The notes under the pieces were generated by a model. The model saw only the letters and a program-made list of their open reading frames with translations, was not told the DNA's origin and did not search any database. Below, one piece after another: positions 49,100-58,600 of a stretch of 64,000 bases of DNA (the first letter of the stretch is position 1; each line of letters opens with the position of its first letter). The DNA lies in contig JAFLDS010000009.1 of assembly GCA_017302295.1 (NCBI GenBank), positions 1-64,000 of the forward strand, in the 5' to 3' direction. Made by a program: the position numbers and the translations under genes. The stretch is from Thauera sp. (GTDB taxonomy: Bacteria > Pseudomonadota > Gammaproteobacteria > Burkholderiales > Rhodocyclaceae).

Positions 49100-50935
49100 A
49101 TGAACCAGCAAGCCCTCTCCGCCCTGATCTGGTCGGTTGCCGACCTTTTGCGCGGCGACTTCAAGCAGTCCGAGTACGGCCGCGTGATCCTGCCCTTCAC
49201 CGTGCTGCGCCGGCTCGACTGTGTGCTGGCGCCGACCAAGGCGGCGGTGCTTGCCGAGCACCGCGACAAGCAGCAGGCCGGGCTGCCCTTCGAGCCCTTC
49301 GTGCTGAAGAAGTCGGGCGTGCCCTTCTACAACATCAGCGCGCTCGACCTGCCCACGCTGGCCGGCGACCCGGACCACCTGCGCGCCAACCTGCACGCCT
49401 ACATCCAGGGCTTCGCGCCCGACGTGCGCGACATCTTCGATCACTTCGACTTCGCCAACACCGTCGAGCGCCTGCACAAGGCCGGGCTGCTCTACCTGGT
49501 GGTGGAGAAGTTCGCCCACATCGAGCTGCACCCGAAGCGGGTCGACAACGTGCGCATGGGCCTGGTGTTCGAGGAGCTGATCCGCAAGTTCGCCGAGATC
49601 TCCAACGAAACCGCCGGCGAGCACTTCACCCCGCGCGAAGTCATCCGCCTGATGGTGAGCCTGCTCTTCATCGAGGACGACGACGCGCTCGCCAAGCCCG
49701 GCATCGTGCGCACCCTCTACGACCCCACCGCCGGCACCGGCGGCATGCTGTCGGTGGCGGGCGAGCACCTGCACGACATCAACCCCGGCGCGCGCCTCAC
49801 CATGTTCGGCCAGGAGCTCAACCCCGAGTCCTACGCCATCTGCAAGGCCGACATGCTGATCAAGGGCCAGGACGTGCGCAACATCGTGCTCGGCAACACG
49901 CTGTCCGAGGACGGCCTGCTCGGCAAGCTGTTCGACTACATGCTCAGCAACCCGCCCTTCGGCGTGGAATGGAAGAAGGTCGAGAAGGAGGTGCGCCGCG
50001 AGGCCGAGGACAAAGGCTACGCCGGCCGCTTCGGCCCCGGCCTGCCGCGCGTCTCCGACGGCTCGCTGCTGTTCCTGCTGCACCTGATCTCCAAGATGCG
50101 TCCGTTTGAGCAGGGCGGCAGCCGCATCGGCATCGTGCTCAACGGCTCGCCGCTGTTCACCGGCGGCGCCGGGTCGGGCGAGTCCGAGATCCGCCGCTAC
50201 CTGCTCGAGAACGACCTGGTCGAGGCCATCGTCGGCCTGCCCACCGACATGTTCTACAACACCGGCATCAGCACCTATGTGTGGATCCTCACCAACCGCA
50301 AGGTCGAGGACCGCCGCGGCTGGGTGCAGCTGATCGACGCCTCCAGCTTCTGGCAGAAGATGCGGAAGAGCCTCGGCTCCAAGCGCAAGGAGCTGTCCGA
50401 GGCTCACATCGCCGAGATCACCCGCATCTTCGGCGAGTTTCTGGAAGTGGAGCAGGCGGTGGTCGTCGACGCCCAGGGCAAGGAGATCGAGCGCGCCACC
50501 CTCTTCCCCGGCGTGAAGCTGCCGACAGCACCCGAAGGCGGCAAGGTGAAGCGCGTGCCCATCGCCCGCGTCTTTCGCAACGCGGACTTCGGCTACCGCA
50601 CGATCACCATCGAGCGCCCGCTGCGCGACGCCGCCGGCAAGGTCGTGCTCGGCGAGCGCGGCAAGCAGAAAGGCAAGCCCCAGCCCGACACCGCGCTGCG
50701 CGACACCGAGAACGTGCCCTTGTCGGAAGACGTGCAGGCCTACTTCGAGCGCGAGGTCCTGCCCCACGCCCCCGACGCCTGGATCGACCACGACAAGACC
50801 AAGGTCGGCTACGAGATCCCCTTCAACCGCCACTTCTACGTCTTCGAGCCCCCGCGGCCGCTGGCGGAGATCGACGCCGACCTCAAGCGCTCGATGGACC
50901 GGATCAAGCAGATGATCGAGGGGCTGGCGGGATGA
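49100..50935 (+). CDS. hsdM: Type I restriction-modification methyltransferase subunit
   Basis: A 611-aa N6-adenine methyltransferase subunit. The HsdM N-terminal helical domain (about 1-140) is followed by the SAM-binding motif DPTAGTGGM and the catalytic NPPF in [13 protein letters not shown]. The C-terminal region runs to about 611 with a helical tail. It starts at [20 protein letters not shown], the family start. hsdS follows only after 406 bp that hold terminator-like hairpins, which is unusual, and hsdR is 4.7 kb away. Confidence 0.94.
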   Translation: MNQQALSALIWSVADLLRGDFKQSEYGRVILPFTVLRRLDCVLAPTKAAVLAEHRDKQQAGLPFEPFVLKKSGVPFYNISALDLPTLAGDPDHLRANLHAYIQGFAPDVRDIFDHFDFANTVERLHKAGLLYLVVEKFAHIELHPKRVDNVRMGLVFEELIRKFAEISNETAGEHFTPREVIRLMVSLLFIEDDDALAKPGIVRTLYDPTAGTGGMLSVAGEHLHDINPGARLTMFGQELNPESYAICKADMLIKGQDVRNIVLGNTLSEDGLLGKLFDYMLSNPPFGVEWKKVEKEVRREAEDKGYAGRFGPGLPRVSDGSLLFLLHLISKMRPFEQGGSRIGIVLNGSPLFTGGAGSGESEIRRYLLENDLVEAIVGLPTDMFYNTGISTYVWILTNRKVEDRRGWVQLIDASSFWQKMRKSLGSKRKELSEAHIAEITRIFGEFLEVEQAVVVDAQGKEIERATLFPGVKLPTAPEGGKVKRVPIARVFRNADFGYRTITIERPLRDAAGKVVLGERGKQKGKPQPDTALRDTENVPLSEDVQAYFEREVLPHAPDAWIDHDKTKVGYEIPFNRHFYVFEPPRPLAEIDADLKRSMDRIKQMIEGLAG

Positions 50936-51070
50936 GGCATCGACCGAGTCGAAAGCAGGACGGAATTGTCTCGGCGGTGATGAGACAAATGCCGCAGGAC
51001 GGCGCGCGCGAGGTGCCCGTTGCGGGAAAGTTGCCGGGCCACGACCGAGCCGCAGGCGCTAGAATCGAGC

Positions 51071-51140
51071 GCAACAAAACCCCCAATGCCTCTGCCGACG
51101 CGCGAGCGCGGCACGCACAAACCTGGGGGTTACTTTTTTT
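51071..51140 (+). ncRNA. Candidate small RNA ending in an intrinsic terminator
   Basis: An outer stem AACCCCCA (51078-51085) / TGGGGGTT (51124-51131) is followed after two bases by seven T. Inside it an inner stem GCCG-A-CGC (51094-51101) / GCG-CGGC (51106-51112) closes on a GCGA tetraloop of the GNRA class. A -10-like TAGAAT at 51060-51065 would start a transcript near 51072, giving about 70 nt; no good -35 is visible. It may equally be a terminator at the end of hsdM. Confidence 0.45.
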
Positions 51141-51171
51141 CCGGGACGTGCCCATCGTCCTGGGCAATACA

Positions 51172-51213
51172 CCCGCCATGCCGCTCGAAGAAGCGCTCTT
51201 TGGCGGGTTTTTT
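51172..51213 (+). terminator. Second intrinsic terminator between hsdM and hsdS
   Basis: CCCGCCA (51172-51178) pairs with TGGCGGG (51201-51207) and is followed directly by six T (51208-51213). The 22-base loop can form a short inner CGCT/AGCG pair. Together with the upstream hairpin it should largely uncouple hsdS transcription from hsdM. Confidence 0.65.
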
Positions 51214-51341
51214 GCGCCCTTGGTTCTTAATTGTGCTGGCGCTGCTGACACAATTTCGCCGGTCGCGCCGCGTAGAAAAGTCGCACCGCCGGTGCGACAA
51301 AACGACCTGGCCGTGGTGGTGACGCGGGAGGGACTGGCACG

Positions 51342-52685
51342 ATGAGCTTCCCACGTTATCCGGCGTACAAGGACTCGGGCGTCGAGTGGCTGGGGGAGGT
51401 GCCGGGGCATTGGGAGATCTCCCAACTGAAGCATGCCTACTCCGTGATCGGTGGTTCAACGCCGTCGTCGGGTGTGCCCCAGTTCTGGGATGGCGATATC
51501 GTCTGGGTTACACCAGCCGATTTGTCTCGACTGAAGTCCTTCAAGATCGTTTCCTCGTTACGCACGATCACGGACGCAGGACTAGCGTCTTGCGGAACCA
51601 ATCTGCTGCCTGTCGGAAGCATCGTACTTTCGACGCGTGCCCCAATTGGATCACTCGGTGTCGCCGGAACGGAGCTCTGCACGAATCAGGGGTGCAAGGG
51701 GCTGGTACCCAAATCCGAGCAATGCAGCGGCTTCGGTGCTTATCTCCTTGCTGTAATGGGTGGTGAGCTAAATATTCGGGGGCGAGGCACCACTTTCCTA
51801 GAGCTGTCGAGCGAAGCTCTCTGCGAGGTCAAGATCCCTCTGCCGCCTGAACCGGAGCAAGGGGCCATCGCCGCCTTCCTCGACCGCGAAACCGCCAAGA
51901 TCGACGCCCTCGTCGCCGAGCAGCAGGACCTGATCGCGCTGCTGAAGGAAAAGCGCCAGGCGCTGATCTCGCACGCGGTCACCAAGGGGCTGGATCCGGA
52001 TGTGCCGATGAAGGATTCCGGGGTGGCGTGGCTGGGGGAGGTGCCGGCGCATTGGCTCGTCACTCCACTCAAATATCTTGCAAGTTCAATCAAGGCGGGC
52101 CCTTTCGGTTCTGCTCTCACGAAGGATATGTATGTCGCGGCCGGCTATCGGGTGTATGGCCAGGAGCAGGTAATACCCGGGGACTTCACCGTTGGCGACT
52201 ACTACATTTCGGACGGTGTCTTTGACGAACTGAGCCAATACGCTGTTGCGCCGGGCGACCTTTTGATCAGTTGCGTCGGCACATTCGGAAAGATTGCGAT
52301 CGTTCCCGACGACGTCGAGCCTGGAATCATCAACCCGCGGCTCATTCGTCTGCGGGTGCGCTCCGATGTCAAGGCGGGCTTTCTCTGCGAAGTGCTGCGG
52401 AGCCAAGTCGTGTTCGAGCAGTTCGCGGTGCTTAGCCGTGGTGGCACCATGGACGTGATCAATATCGGCACGCTCAGCAACATCTATGTCCCTTGCCCGC
52501 CTCTTGAGGAGCAGCAGCGGATTCTCAGCTTCCTTGCCAAGAGTCTTTTGGGAATCGACTCCCTCGTCGCTGAGGCCGACGCCACCATCGCCCTCCTCCA
52601 GGAACGCCGCACCGCCCTGATCTCCGCCGCCGTCACCGGCAAGATCGACGTCCGCCACCTCGCCCCCACCCCGGAGCCCGCATGA
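51342..52685 (+). CDS. hsdS: Type I restriction specificity subunit
   Basis: A 447-aa specificity subunit with two target recognition domains (about 20-160 and 230-380), each followed by a conserved helical spacer (FLDRETAKIDALVAEQQDLI and FLAKSLLGIDSLVAEADATI). The two halves begin alike: KDSGVEWLGEVPGHW and KDSGVAWLGEVPAHW. These are encoded by an identical 19-bp stretch at 51387-51405 and 52029-52047, a possible domain-shuffling site. Base composition of the recognition domains is more AT-rich than the flanks, as usual for hsdS. The start has GGGAGGGA upstream. Confidence 0.94.
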   Translation: MSFPRYPAYKDSGVEWLGEVPGHWEISQLKHAYSVIGGSTPSSGVPQFWDGDIVWVTPADLSRLKSFKIVSSLRTITDAGLASCGTNLLPVGSIVLSTRAPIGSLGVAGTELCTNQGCKGLVPKSEQCSGFGAYLLAVMGGELNIRGRGTTFLELSSEALCEVKIPLPPEPEQGAIAAFLDRETAKIDALVAEQQDLIALLKEKRQALISHAVTKGLDPDVPMKDSGVAWLGEVPAHWLVTPLKYLASSIKAGPFGSALTKDMYVAAGYRVYGQEQVIPGDFTVGDYYISDGVFDELSQYAVAPGDLLISCVGTFGKIAIVPDDVEPGIINPRLIRLRVRSDVKAGFLCEVLRSQVVFEQFAVLSRGGTMDVINIGTLSNIYVPCPPLEEQQRILSFLAKSLLGIDSLVAEADATIALLQERRTALISAAVTGKIDVRHLAPTPEPA

Positions 52686-52876
52686 CCCCCGCCGCGCGCC
52701 CGCAGACCAACCAGATCTTCCTGCCGCTCGGCGACCCGCGCGGCAGCCGCATCGCCGAGATCACCACCCGCATCGTGCAGCTCATCCAGGTGCCGCGCCC
52801 GCAGCTCGACATCTTTCCCGCCATGCCCGAGCGCTTCTGCAAAGACACCGTCGCGACTCAGGTCCGGCGCGTTTGA
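52682..52876 (+). pseudogene. Truncated N-terminus of a GIY-YIG-type protein
   Basis: A 64-codon frame whose ATG overlaps the hsdS stop. Residues about 10-45 (NQIFLPLGDPRGSRIAEITT, then RIVQLIQVPRPQLD) resemble the start of the GIY-YIG nuclease family proteins often found in type I loci. Similarity then stops, and the frame ends after an unrelated KDTVATQVRRV, just before the mqsR promoter region. It looks like a gene cut off by insertion of the mqsRA segment. The family call is from memory of the N-terminal pattern. Confidence 0.45.
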
Positions 52877-52923
52877 TCGTACCTGCCGGTTGGAATCACG
52901 TTACATTAACCAACTTGCCAAAT

Positions 52924-52938
52924 TAACCAAGAAGGTTA
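52924..52938. promoter_or_regulatory. Putative MqsA operator before mqsR
   Basis: TAACC-AAGAA-GGTTA is a perfect 5-bp inverted repeat with a 5-bp spacer, resembling the AACCT/AGGTT-type palindromes bound by E. coli MqsA. It ends 10 bp before the mqsR start. A direct repeat ATTAACCAA at 52905-52913 and 52922-52930 overlaps it. Confidence 0.6.
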
Positions 52939-52948
52939 CCATTCCACC

Positions 52949-53245
52949 ATGGAAAAACGAAGCCCGCACTGCCGCTTGCCGGTGGTCAAGGCCCTTGTCG
53001 AGGCTGGCAAGGTGCGCACCACGCTGTCGGCACGCGCGGGCGCGATCGAACTGGGGCTCGAACTCGCGGATATGTTGGCAGTGGTCTTGGACCTGAGGCC
53101 TGCGGATTTCTACAAGAGCATGACCACGCACGGCGACCACACCATCTGGCAGGACGTGTATCGACCGCGGACCTCGGCAGGTGACGTGTATCTGAAGCTG
53201 ACGGTAATCGACGACGTGCTGATCGTCTCGTTCAAGGAGTTGTGA
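52949..53245 (+). CDS. mqsR: MqsR-type toxin (mRNA interferase)
   Basis: A 98-aa RelE-fold ribonuclease toxin. MEKRSPHCRLPVVKALVEAG and the C-terminal VYLKLTVIDDVLIVSFKEL match the MqsR family, whose E. coli member cleaves mRNA at GCU. It precedes its antitoxin (toxin-first order, as in E. coli mqsRA), with 2 bp between stop and antitoxin ATG. The upstream palindrome suggests autoregulation by MqsA. Confidence 0.88.
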   Translation: MEKRSPHCRLPVVKALVEAGKVRTTLSARAGAIELGLELADMLAVVLDLRPADFYKSMTTHGDHTIWQDVYRPRTSAGDVYLKLTVIDDVLIVSFKEL

Positions 53246-53247
53246 CC

Positions 53248-53649
53248 ATGAAATGTCCGGTATGCGGTGAAGCGGAGTTGATTCGCGATACCCGCGATAT
53301 TCCATACACCTACAAAGGCGAGACAACGGTGATCGCCGGCGTGACCGGAGACTTCTGCCCGGCGTGCGCGGAGTCGATTCTGGATATCGCAGAGTCGGAG
53401 CGCGTGATGCGCGAGATGAGGATGTTCTCGAAGCAGGTCAATGCCGCGACTGTCGATCCGGCATTCATCGCCAGCGTGCGCAAGAAGCTGGCGCTCGATC
53501 AGCGCGAGGCGGCGGAGATTTTCGGTGGCGGGGTCAATGCGTTTTCGCGGTACGAGAATGGCAAGACCCGTCCACCGCTGGCACTGGTAAAGCTGCTGAA
53601 GGTGCTCGATCGCCACCCCGATCTGCTCGACGAGGTGCGGGCGGCATGA
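53248..53649 (+). CDS. mqsA: MqsA-type antitoxin
   Basis: A 133-aa two-domain antitoxin. The N-terminal zinc domain has Cys3, Cys6, Cys37 and Cys40 (MKCPVCG ... GDFCPACAES), exactly the E. coli MqsA spacing. The C-terminal Xre-type helix-turn-helix (LALDQREAAEIFGGGVNAFS, then RYENGKTRPP) binds the operator. AGGAG precedes the ATG at 53248; a GTG two codons earlier is not preferred. Confidence 0.9.
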   Translation: MKCPVCGEAELIRDTRDIPYTYKGETTVIAGVTGDFCPACAESILDIAESERVMREMRMFSKQVNAATVDPAFIASVRKKLALDQREAAEIFGGGVNAFSRYENGKTRPPLALVKLLKVLDRHPDLLDEVRAA

Positions 53650-53655
53650 TCTCGA

Positions 53656-53905
53656 ATGCGTAGTCGCGAGGTCGTCATGGCGCTGCATCCGTGTCAGGAA
53701 GTTCTGGCGCGCGAGGTCAACCCGGTGGTGTATGCCGAGGCGGAGTGGCGGGCACGCATTGAACGCGACGATCCATTCGTTGGGAATATCTTGCACAATC
53801 CGGTCATGCTCTTGCTGGGAGTGGTCTGGGAAGGTATTGGATGCTTGCGGGCGCTGGCGCGCCAGCGCGATCTCGCAGCAATCCTCAACATGAAAGGCAG
53901 CAAGC
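53656..53905 (+). pseudogene. Remnant of a nucleotidyltransferase-like gene
   Basis: The frame encodes ALHPCQEVLAREVNPVVYAE followed by AEWRARIERDDPFVGNILHNP. This resembles the C-terminal part of small MNT-type nucleotidyltransferase proteins, which often read A-x-x-x-LGREVNPVVY. No N-terminal GSRARG catalytic motif is present, and the frame runs on, without family character, into the next gene. I read it as a fragment left by recombination; the family assignment is tentative. Confidence 0.4.
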
Positions 53906-54943
53906 ATGTCGCTACAAGACCTCCTTGGTATCGAGCTTCCCATCCTCCAGGCGCCGATGGCCGGGGTGCAGGACAGCGCACTGGCGATCGCCGTGTCGAA
54001 TGCGGGCGGGCTGGGTGCGCTGCCGTGCGCGATGCTCGACGCCCATGCCGTGCGCAAGCAGGTCGAGATGCTGCGCGCAGGGACGAGCCGCCCCTTCAAC
54101 CTCAACTTCTTCAGCCATACGCCGCCCGTGCCCGACGAGGACAAGGCGCAGGCGTGGCGGGCGCTGTTTGCCGGCTATTACGCCGAATTCGGCCTCGATG
54201 CGGGTGCGCAGCCTGCCGGGCCGGCACGGCTGCCGTTCGATGAGGCGATGGCCGATCTGGTCTGCGAGTTGCGCCCGGCCGTGGTCAGCTTCCACTTCGG
54301 CCTGCCTGCGCCCGCGTTGCTCAAGCGGGTGCGCGATGCCGGCGCCCGGATCCTGGCCTCGGCGACGACGGTGGACGAGGCGCGCTGGCTGGAGGCGCAG
54401 GGCGTCGACGCGGTCATCGCGCAAGGACTGGAGGCCGGCGGGCATCGCGGGATGTTCCTGAGCGATGACATCGCCACCCAGGTCGGCACCTTCGCGCTGG
54501 TGCCGCAGGTGGTCCAGGCGCTGCGGGTGCCGGTGATCGCCGCGGGCGGGGTCGCGGATGCGCAAGGCGTGCGCGCCGCGCTCGACCTGGGCGCGGCCGG
54601 CGTGCAGGTGGGGACGGCCTACCTGCTGTGTCCGGAAGCGACGACCAGCGCAATCCATCGCGCCGCGCTGAAGCACGAGTCGGCCCGCGTCACTGCGCTG
54701 ACCAATCTCTTCACCGGCCGGCCCGCGCGCGGCATCGTCAATCGCCTGATGCGCGAGCTCGGCCCGATGAATGCGCAGGCGCCGCAGTTTCCGCTTGCCG
54801 CGGCCGTGGCGGCGCCCTTGCGCGCGCACGCCGAGCGCCTGGGAAGCGGGGACTTCTCGCCCTTGTGGGCGGGGCAGAACGTAGGCGGCTGCAGGGAGAT
54901 CGGCGCCGGTGAGCTGACGCGGGCGCTGGCGCGGCTAACTTAG
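53906..54943 (+). CDS. Nitronate monooxygenase family protein
   Basis: A 345-aa FMN-dependent TIM-barrel protein of the 2-nitropropane dioxygenase/nitronate monooxygenase family. The N-terminal PILQAPMAGVQDSALAIAVS, the FMN region QGLEAGGHRGMFLSDD (with the catalytic-type His) and VIAAGGVADAQGVRAALDLG are family hallmarks. These enzymes oxidise alkyl nitronates such as propionate-3-nitronate. It lies between the mqsRA and vapBC pairs in the island, with no obvious partner, so it may be cargo. Confidence 0.88.
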   Translation: MSLQDLLGIELPILQAPMAGVQDSALAIAVSNAGGLGALPCAMLDAHAVRKQVEMLRAGTSRPFNLNFFSHTPPVPDEDKAQAWRALFAGYYAEFGLDAGAQPAGPARLPFDEAMADLVCELRPAVVSFHFGLPAPALLKRVRDAGARILASATTVDEARWLEAQGVDAVIAQGLEAGGHRGMFLSDDIATQVGTFALVPQVVQALRVPVIAAGGVADAQGVRAALDLGAAGVQVGTAYLLCPEATTSAIHRAALKHESARVTALTNLFTGRPARGIVNRLMRELGPMNAQAPQFPLAAAVAAPLRAHAERLGSGDFSPLWAGQNVGGCREIGAGELTRALARLT

Positions 54944-55109
54944 GGCGATCGTCAATATCGAGCCGGTGCACGCCCGTAACGCTGTTCGGGGGTGAACACA
55001 TGAAAGGCCTGCCCCCCGCCTCTTTTCTCATCGCTTGAAGGCTTTGAAGGCACGGATAAACGCATCAAGTGGTGCTAGTCTTGAAGCCAGCCACCTCATG
55101 GAGTCCATC

Positions 55110-55310
55110 ATGCGCACCACCCTCGCGCTCGATGACGAGCTGCTTGCCAAGGCCCAGGCGCTGACCGGGCTGACCGAGAAATCCGCCCTGGTGAGGGAAG
55201 CCCTGCGCGCGCTGATCCAGCGCGAAAGCGCCCGGCGCCTCGCCCTGCTGGGCGGCTCGGAACCTCAACTGGATGACATCCCACGGCGGCAGCCGGAACC
55301 CGCTGCATGA
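55110..55310 (+). CDS. vapB: VapB-type antitoxin
   Basis: A 66-aa antitoxin, MRTTLALDDELLAKAQALTG, with an N-terminal ribbon-helix-helix-like segment and a proline-rich toxin-binding tail. It starts at 55110, after GGAG; an ATG four codons earlier is possible. It overlaps vapC by 4 bp (ATGA). Confidence 0.85.
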   Translation: MRTTLALDDELLAKAQALTGLTEKSALVREALRALIQRESARRLALLGGSEPQLDDIPRRQPEPAA

Positions 55311-55678
55311 TCCTCGTCGATACCACGGTCTGGATCGATCACCTGCGTGGCGCGGATGAGCACCTCTCCGCCCTTCTGGCAGCGGGGCGGGTCGTGATGC
55401 ATCCGTCTGTGCTGGGCGAAGTCGCACTCGGCAGCCTGAAGAACCGTGCCGCCGTGTTGGGTGCGATGCGCGATCTCCCGCGCGCGGTGGCGGCGACGGA
55501 CGACGAGGTGCTGCGCTTCATCGACGCGCAGGGGCTTTTCGGGCTGGGCATCGGGTACATCGATGCGCATCTGCTGGCCGCCGTGATGCTGGCGCCCGGA
55601 ACGCGGCTGTGGACGCGCGACCGGCGCCTGAGCGCTGCAAGCGCTCGCCTCGGCCTGGCCTATGCGCTGGCACACTGA
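55307..55678 (+). CDS. vapC: VapC-type PIN-domain toxin
   Basis: A 123-aa PIN-domain ribonuclease. The acidic residues of the active site are visible: VDTTVWIDHLRG (first Asp), SVLGEVALG (Glu), IGYIDAHLLAAVML and LWTRDRRLS (last Asp). VapC toxins cleave tRNA or rRNA. It is coupled to vapB and ends 14 bp before the hsdR start, so the pair sits within the restriction locus. Confidence 0.9.
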   Translation: MILVDTTVWIDHLRGADEHLSALLAAGRVVMHPSVLGEVALGSLKNRAAVLGAMRDLPRAVAATDDEVLRFIDAQGLFGLGIGYIDAHLLAAVMLAPGTRLWTRDRRLSAASARLGLAYALAH

Positions 55679-55691
55679 TTCGAGCAGCGGA

Positions 55692-58600
55692 ATGACGACG
55701 ATGCCCCTTCACACCGAAAAAGCCCTCGAAGACGAGATCTGCCGCGACCTCGCCGCTGCCGGCTGGCTGCATGACGGCGCCGACGCCGCGCGCTATGACC
55801 GCGCGCTGGCGCTGTTCCCCGACGACGTCGCGGGCTGGATCCAGGACACGCAACCGGAGGCCTGGGCGACGATCGAGCAGACCCACGGCGCCAACGCGCG
55901 CAAGGTGGTGTGCGAGCGCCTGCGGCGCTCGCTCGCCGATCACGGCACGCTGCACGTGTTGCGCCACGGCTTCGAAATGCTCGGCCTGCGGCGGCCGCTG
56001 GCGGTGGCGCAGTTTCGCCCGGCGCTGGCGATGAACGCCGAACTGCAAACGAAGTACGCCGCCAACCGGCTGCGCGTGGTGCGCCAGCTGCGCTACTCGC
56101 TGCACAACGAGAACTGCCTCGACCTCGGGCTGTTCGTGAACGGCGTCCCCGTCGCCACCTGCGAGATCAAGACCGACTACACCCAGGCGGTGGACAACGC
56201 CGTCCATCAGTACCGCCAGGACCGCCCGCCGCGCGTGGCGGGCAGCAACGCGGTGGAGCCGCTGCTGGCCTTTCCGCAGGGCGCGCTGGTGCATTTCGCG
56301 TTGAGCAACTCGGCGGTGCGGATGACGACGAAGCTGAACGGCTTCGTCACCGTCTTCCTGCCCTTCGACAAGGGCGACGCCGGCGCGGCCGGCAACCCGC
56401 CCAACCCGGACGGCTACGCCACCGACTACCTGTGGAAAGCGGTGTGGGCGCGCGATTCGTGGCTGGAGATCCTCGGCCGCTACATCGTGCCGCGCAAGGA
56501 CGACGCCCGCCGACTGGTGAACACGATCTTCCCGCGCTACCACCAGCTCGACGCCACCCGCGCCCTGCTGGCCGCGGTGCGCCGCGACGGGCCGGGCGAG
56601 CGCTATCTGATCCAGCATTCGGCGGGCTCGGGCAAGACGAACTCGATCGCGTGGACCGCGCACTTCCTCGCCGACCTGCACGACGACGCCAACCGCAAGG
56701 TGTTCGACACGGTGGTGGTGGTGTCGGACCGCACCGTGCTCGACGACCAGTTGCAGGAAGCCCTCATGGGCTTCGAACGCACGCAGGGCGTGGTTGCGGT
56801 GGTGAACGGCGAAAGCGCGAGCAAGAGCCAGGAGCTGGCCGAGGCGCTGGCGGCGGGCAAGAAGATCGTGGTGTGCACGCTGCAGACCTTTCCCTTCGCC
56901 CTCGAAAAGGTGCGCGAGCTGGCGGCGACCAGCGGCAAGCGCTTCGCGGTGATCGCCGACGAGGGGCATTCCTCGCAGACGAACGAGACCGCGGCCAGGC
57001 TGAAGGAGGTGCTGTCGCCCGCCGAACTGGCCGAGCTGGCCGACGGCGGCGAGTTCGACACCGAAGACCTCCTCGCCGCGCAGATGGCGGCCAAGGCGGC
57101 GGGCAAGGAATTGGGCATCACCTTCGTCGCCTTCACCGCCACGCCCAAGGACCGGACGCTGCAGCTCTTCGGCACCCGGCCCGACCCCGCGCGCCCGCCT
57201 GCCGATGACAACCTGCCCGCGCCCTTCCATGTGTATTCGATGCGGCAGGCGATCGAGGAGGGCTTCATCCTCGACGTGCTGCAGAACTACACCAGCTACA
57301 AGGTGGCGTTCAAGCTGGCGCATGAGGGCAGCGCGCAGGGACGGGGGCTCTCCGAGGTCGATCGCGACACGGCGATGAAGGGCATCATGGGCTGGGTGCG
57401 GCTGCACGAGTACAACATCGCGCAGCGGGTGCAGATCGTGGTCGAGCATTTCTGCGCGCACGTGGCGCCGCTGCTCGGCGGCCTGGCCAAGGCGATGGTG
57501 GTGACCGCCAGCCGCAAGGAGGCGGTGCGCTGGCAGCTGGCGATGCGCAAGTACATCGCCGAGCACGGCTACCGCATCGAGACCCTGGTGGCGTTCTCGG
57601 GCGAGGTAGACGACCCCGAATCCGCGCCCGAGCCGCTTGCCGAGACCGCGCCGCTGATGAACCCGCGCCTGCGCGGGCGCGGCATCCGCGAGGCCTTCAA
57701 GGGTGGCGAATACGCCATCCTGCTGGTGGCCAACAAGTTCCAGACCGGCTTCGACGAGCCGCTGCTGTGCGGCATGTACGTGGACAAGCGCCTCGCCGGC
57801 ATCCAGGCGGTGCAGACGCTGTCGCGCCTGAACCGCGCGCATCCGGGCAAGGACACGACCTACGTGGTGGACTTCGTCAACGATGCGGAAGAGATCCTCG
57901 CCGCTTTCCGCAGCTACCACGCCACCGCCGAGCTGGCCGGCGTGAGCGACCCCGAGCAGGTCTACACCCTGCGCGCCAAGCTCGACGGGATGGGCTTCTA
58001 CGACAGCTTCGAGGTCGATCGCGTGGTGGAGGCAGCGCTGCGCGGGCGCAGCCAGTCGGAACTCGACCGCGCCCTGGTGCCGGTGGCCGACCGCCTGCTG
58101 AAACGCTACGCCGCCGCCCGGCGCCGCCTGCGCGACGCCGACGAAGGCAGCGCCGACGCGCGCGCCGCCAAGCTCGAACTCGACGCGCTCGTCCTCTTCA
58201 AGCGCGACCTCGCCACCTATGTGCGGCTGTATGGCTTTCTGTCGCAGATCTTCAACTACGGCAACACCGACATCGAGAAGCGCGCGATCTTCTTCCGCCT
58301 GCTTCACAAGCTGCTCGACTTCGGCCGCGACAGCGAGACGGTCGACCTGTCCTCGCTGGCGCTGACCCACTACACGCTGAAGAACCTCGGCACCCGCCGC
58401 CTGGCGCTGGATACGGCGCAAGGCGAGTACAAGCTGAAACCCAGCGGCCCCGGCGGCGGCGAAGTGCGCGACAAGGAGAAGGCAGCGCTCGACGAGATCA
58501 TCGCGCGGGTGAACCAGCTCTTCGTCGGCGAGCTCACCGAAGGGGACAAGCTGCTATACGTGAACAACGCGATCAAGGGCAAGCTGCTCGAGTGCGAGAC

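Larger units (their letters stand above)
50936..51341. other. 406-bp structured interval between hsdM and hsdS
   Basis: No credible gene was found; the frames that cross it are shadows. It contains two hairpins with T tracts (listed separately) and three inverted repeats: TTGTCTC (50966-50972) / GAGACAA (50982-50988); AATTGTG (51229-51235) / CACAATT (51249-51255); GTCGCACC (51280-51287) / GGTGCGAC (51291-51298). The hsdS ribosome site GGGAGGGA follows at about 51326. Confidence 0.65.

Noticed and set aside
50936-51345. Open frame running from the end of hsdM toward hsdS
   Set aside because: The region is full of hairpins and T tracts, and the peptide has no family pattern; treated as non-coding.
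55518-58421. A 967-codon minus-strand open frame over hsdR
   Set aside because: Antisense shadow of hsdR; low-complexity Arg/Val/His/Leu composition and no ribosome site.
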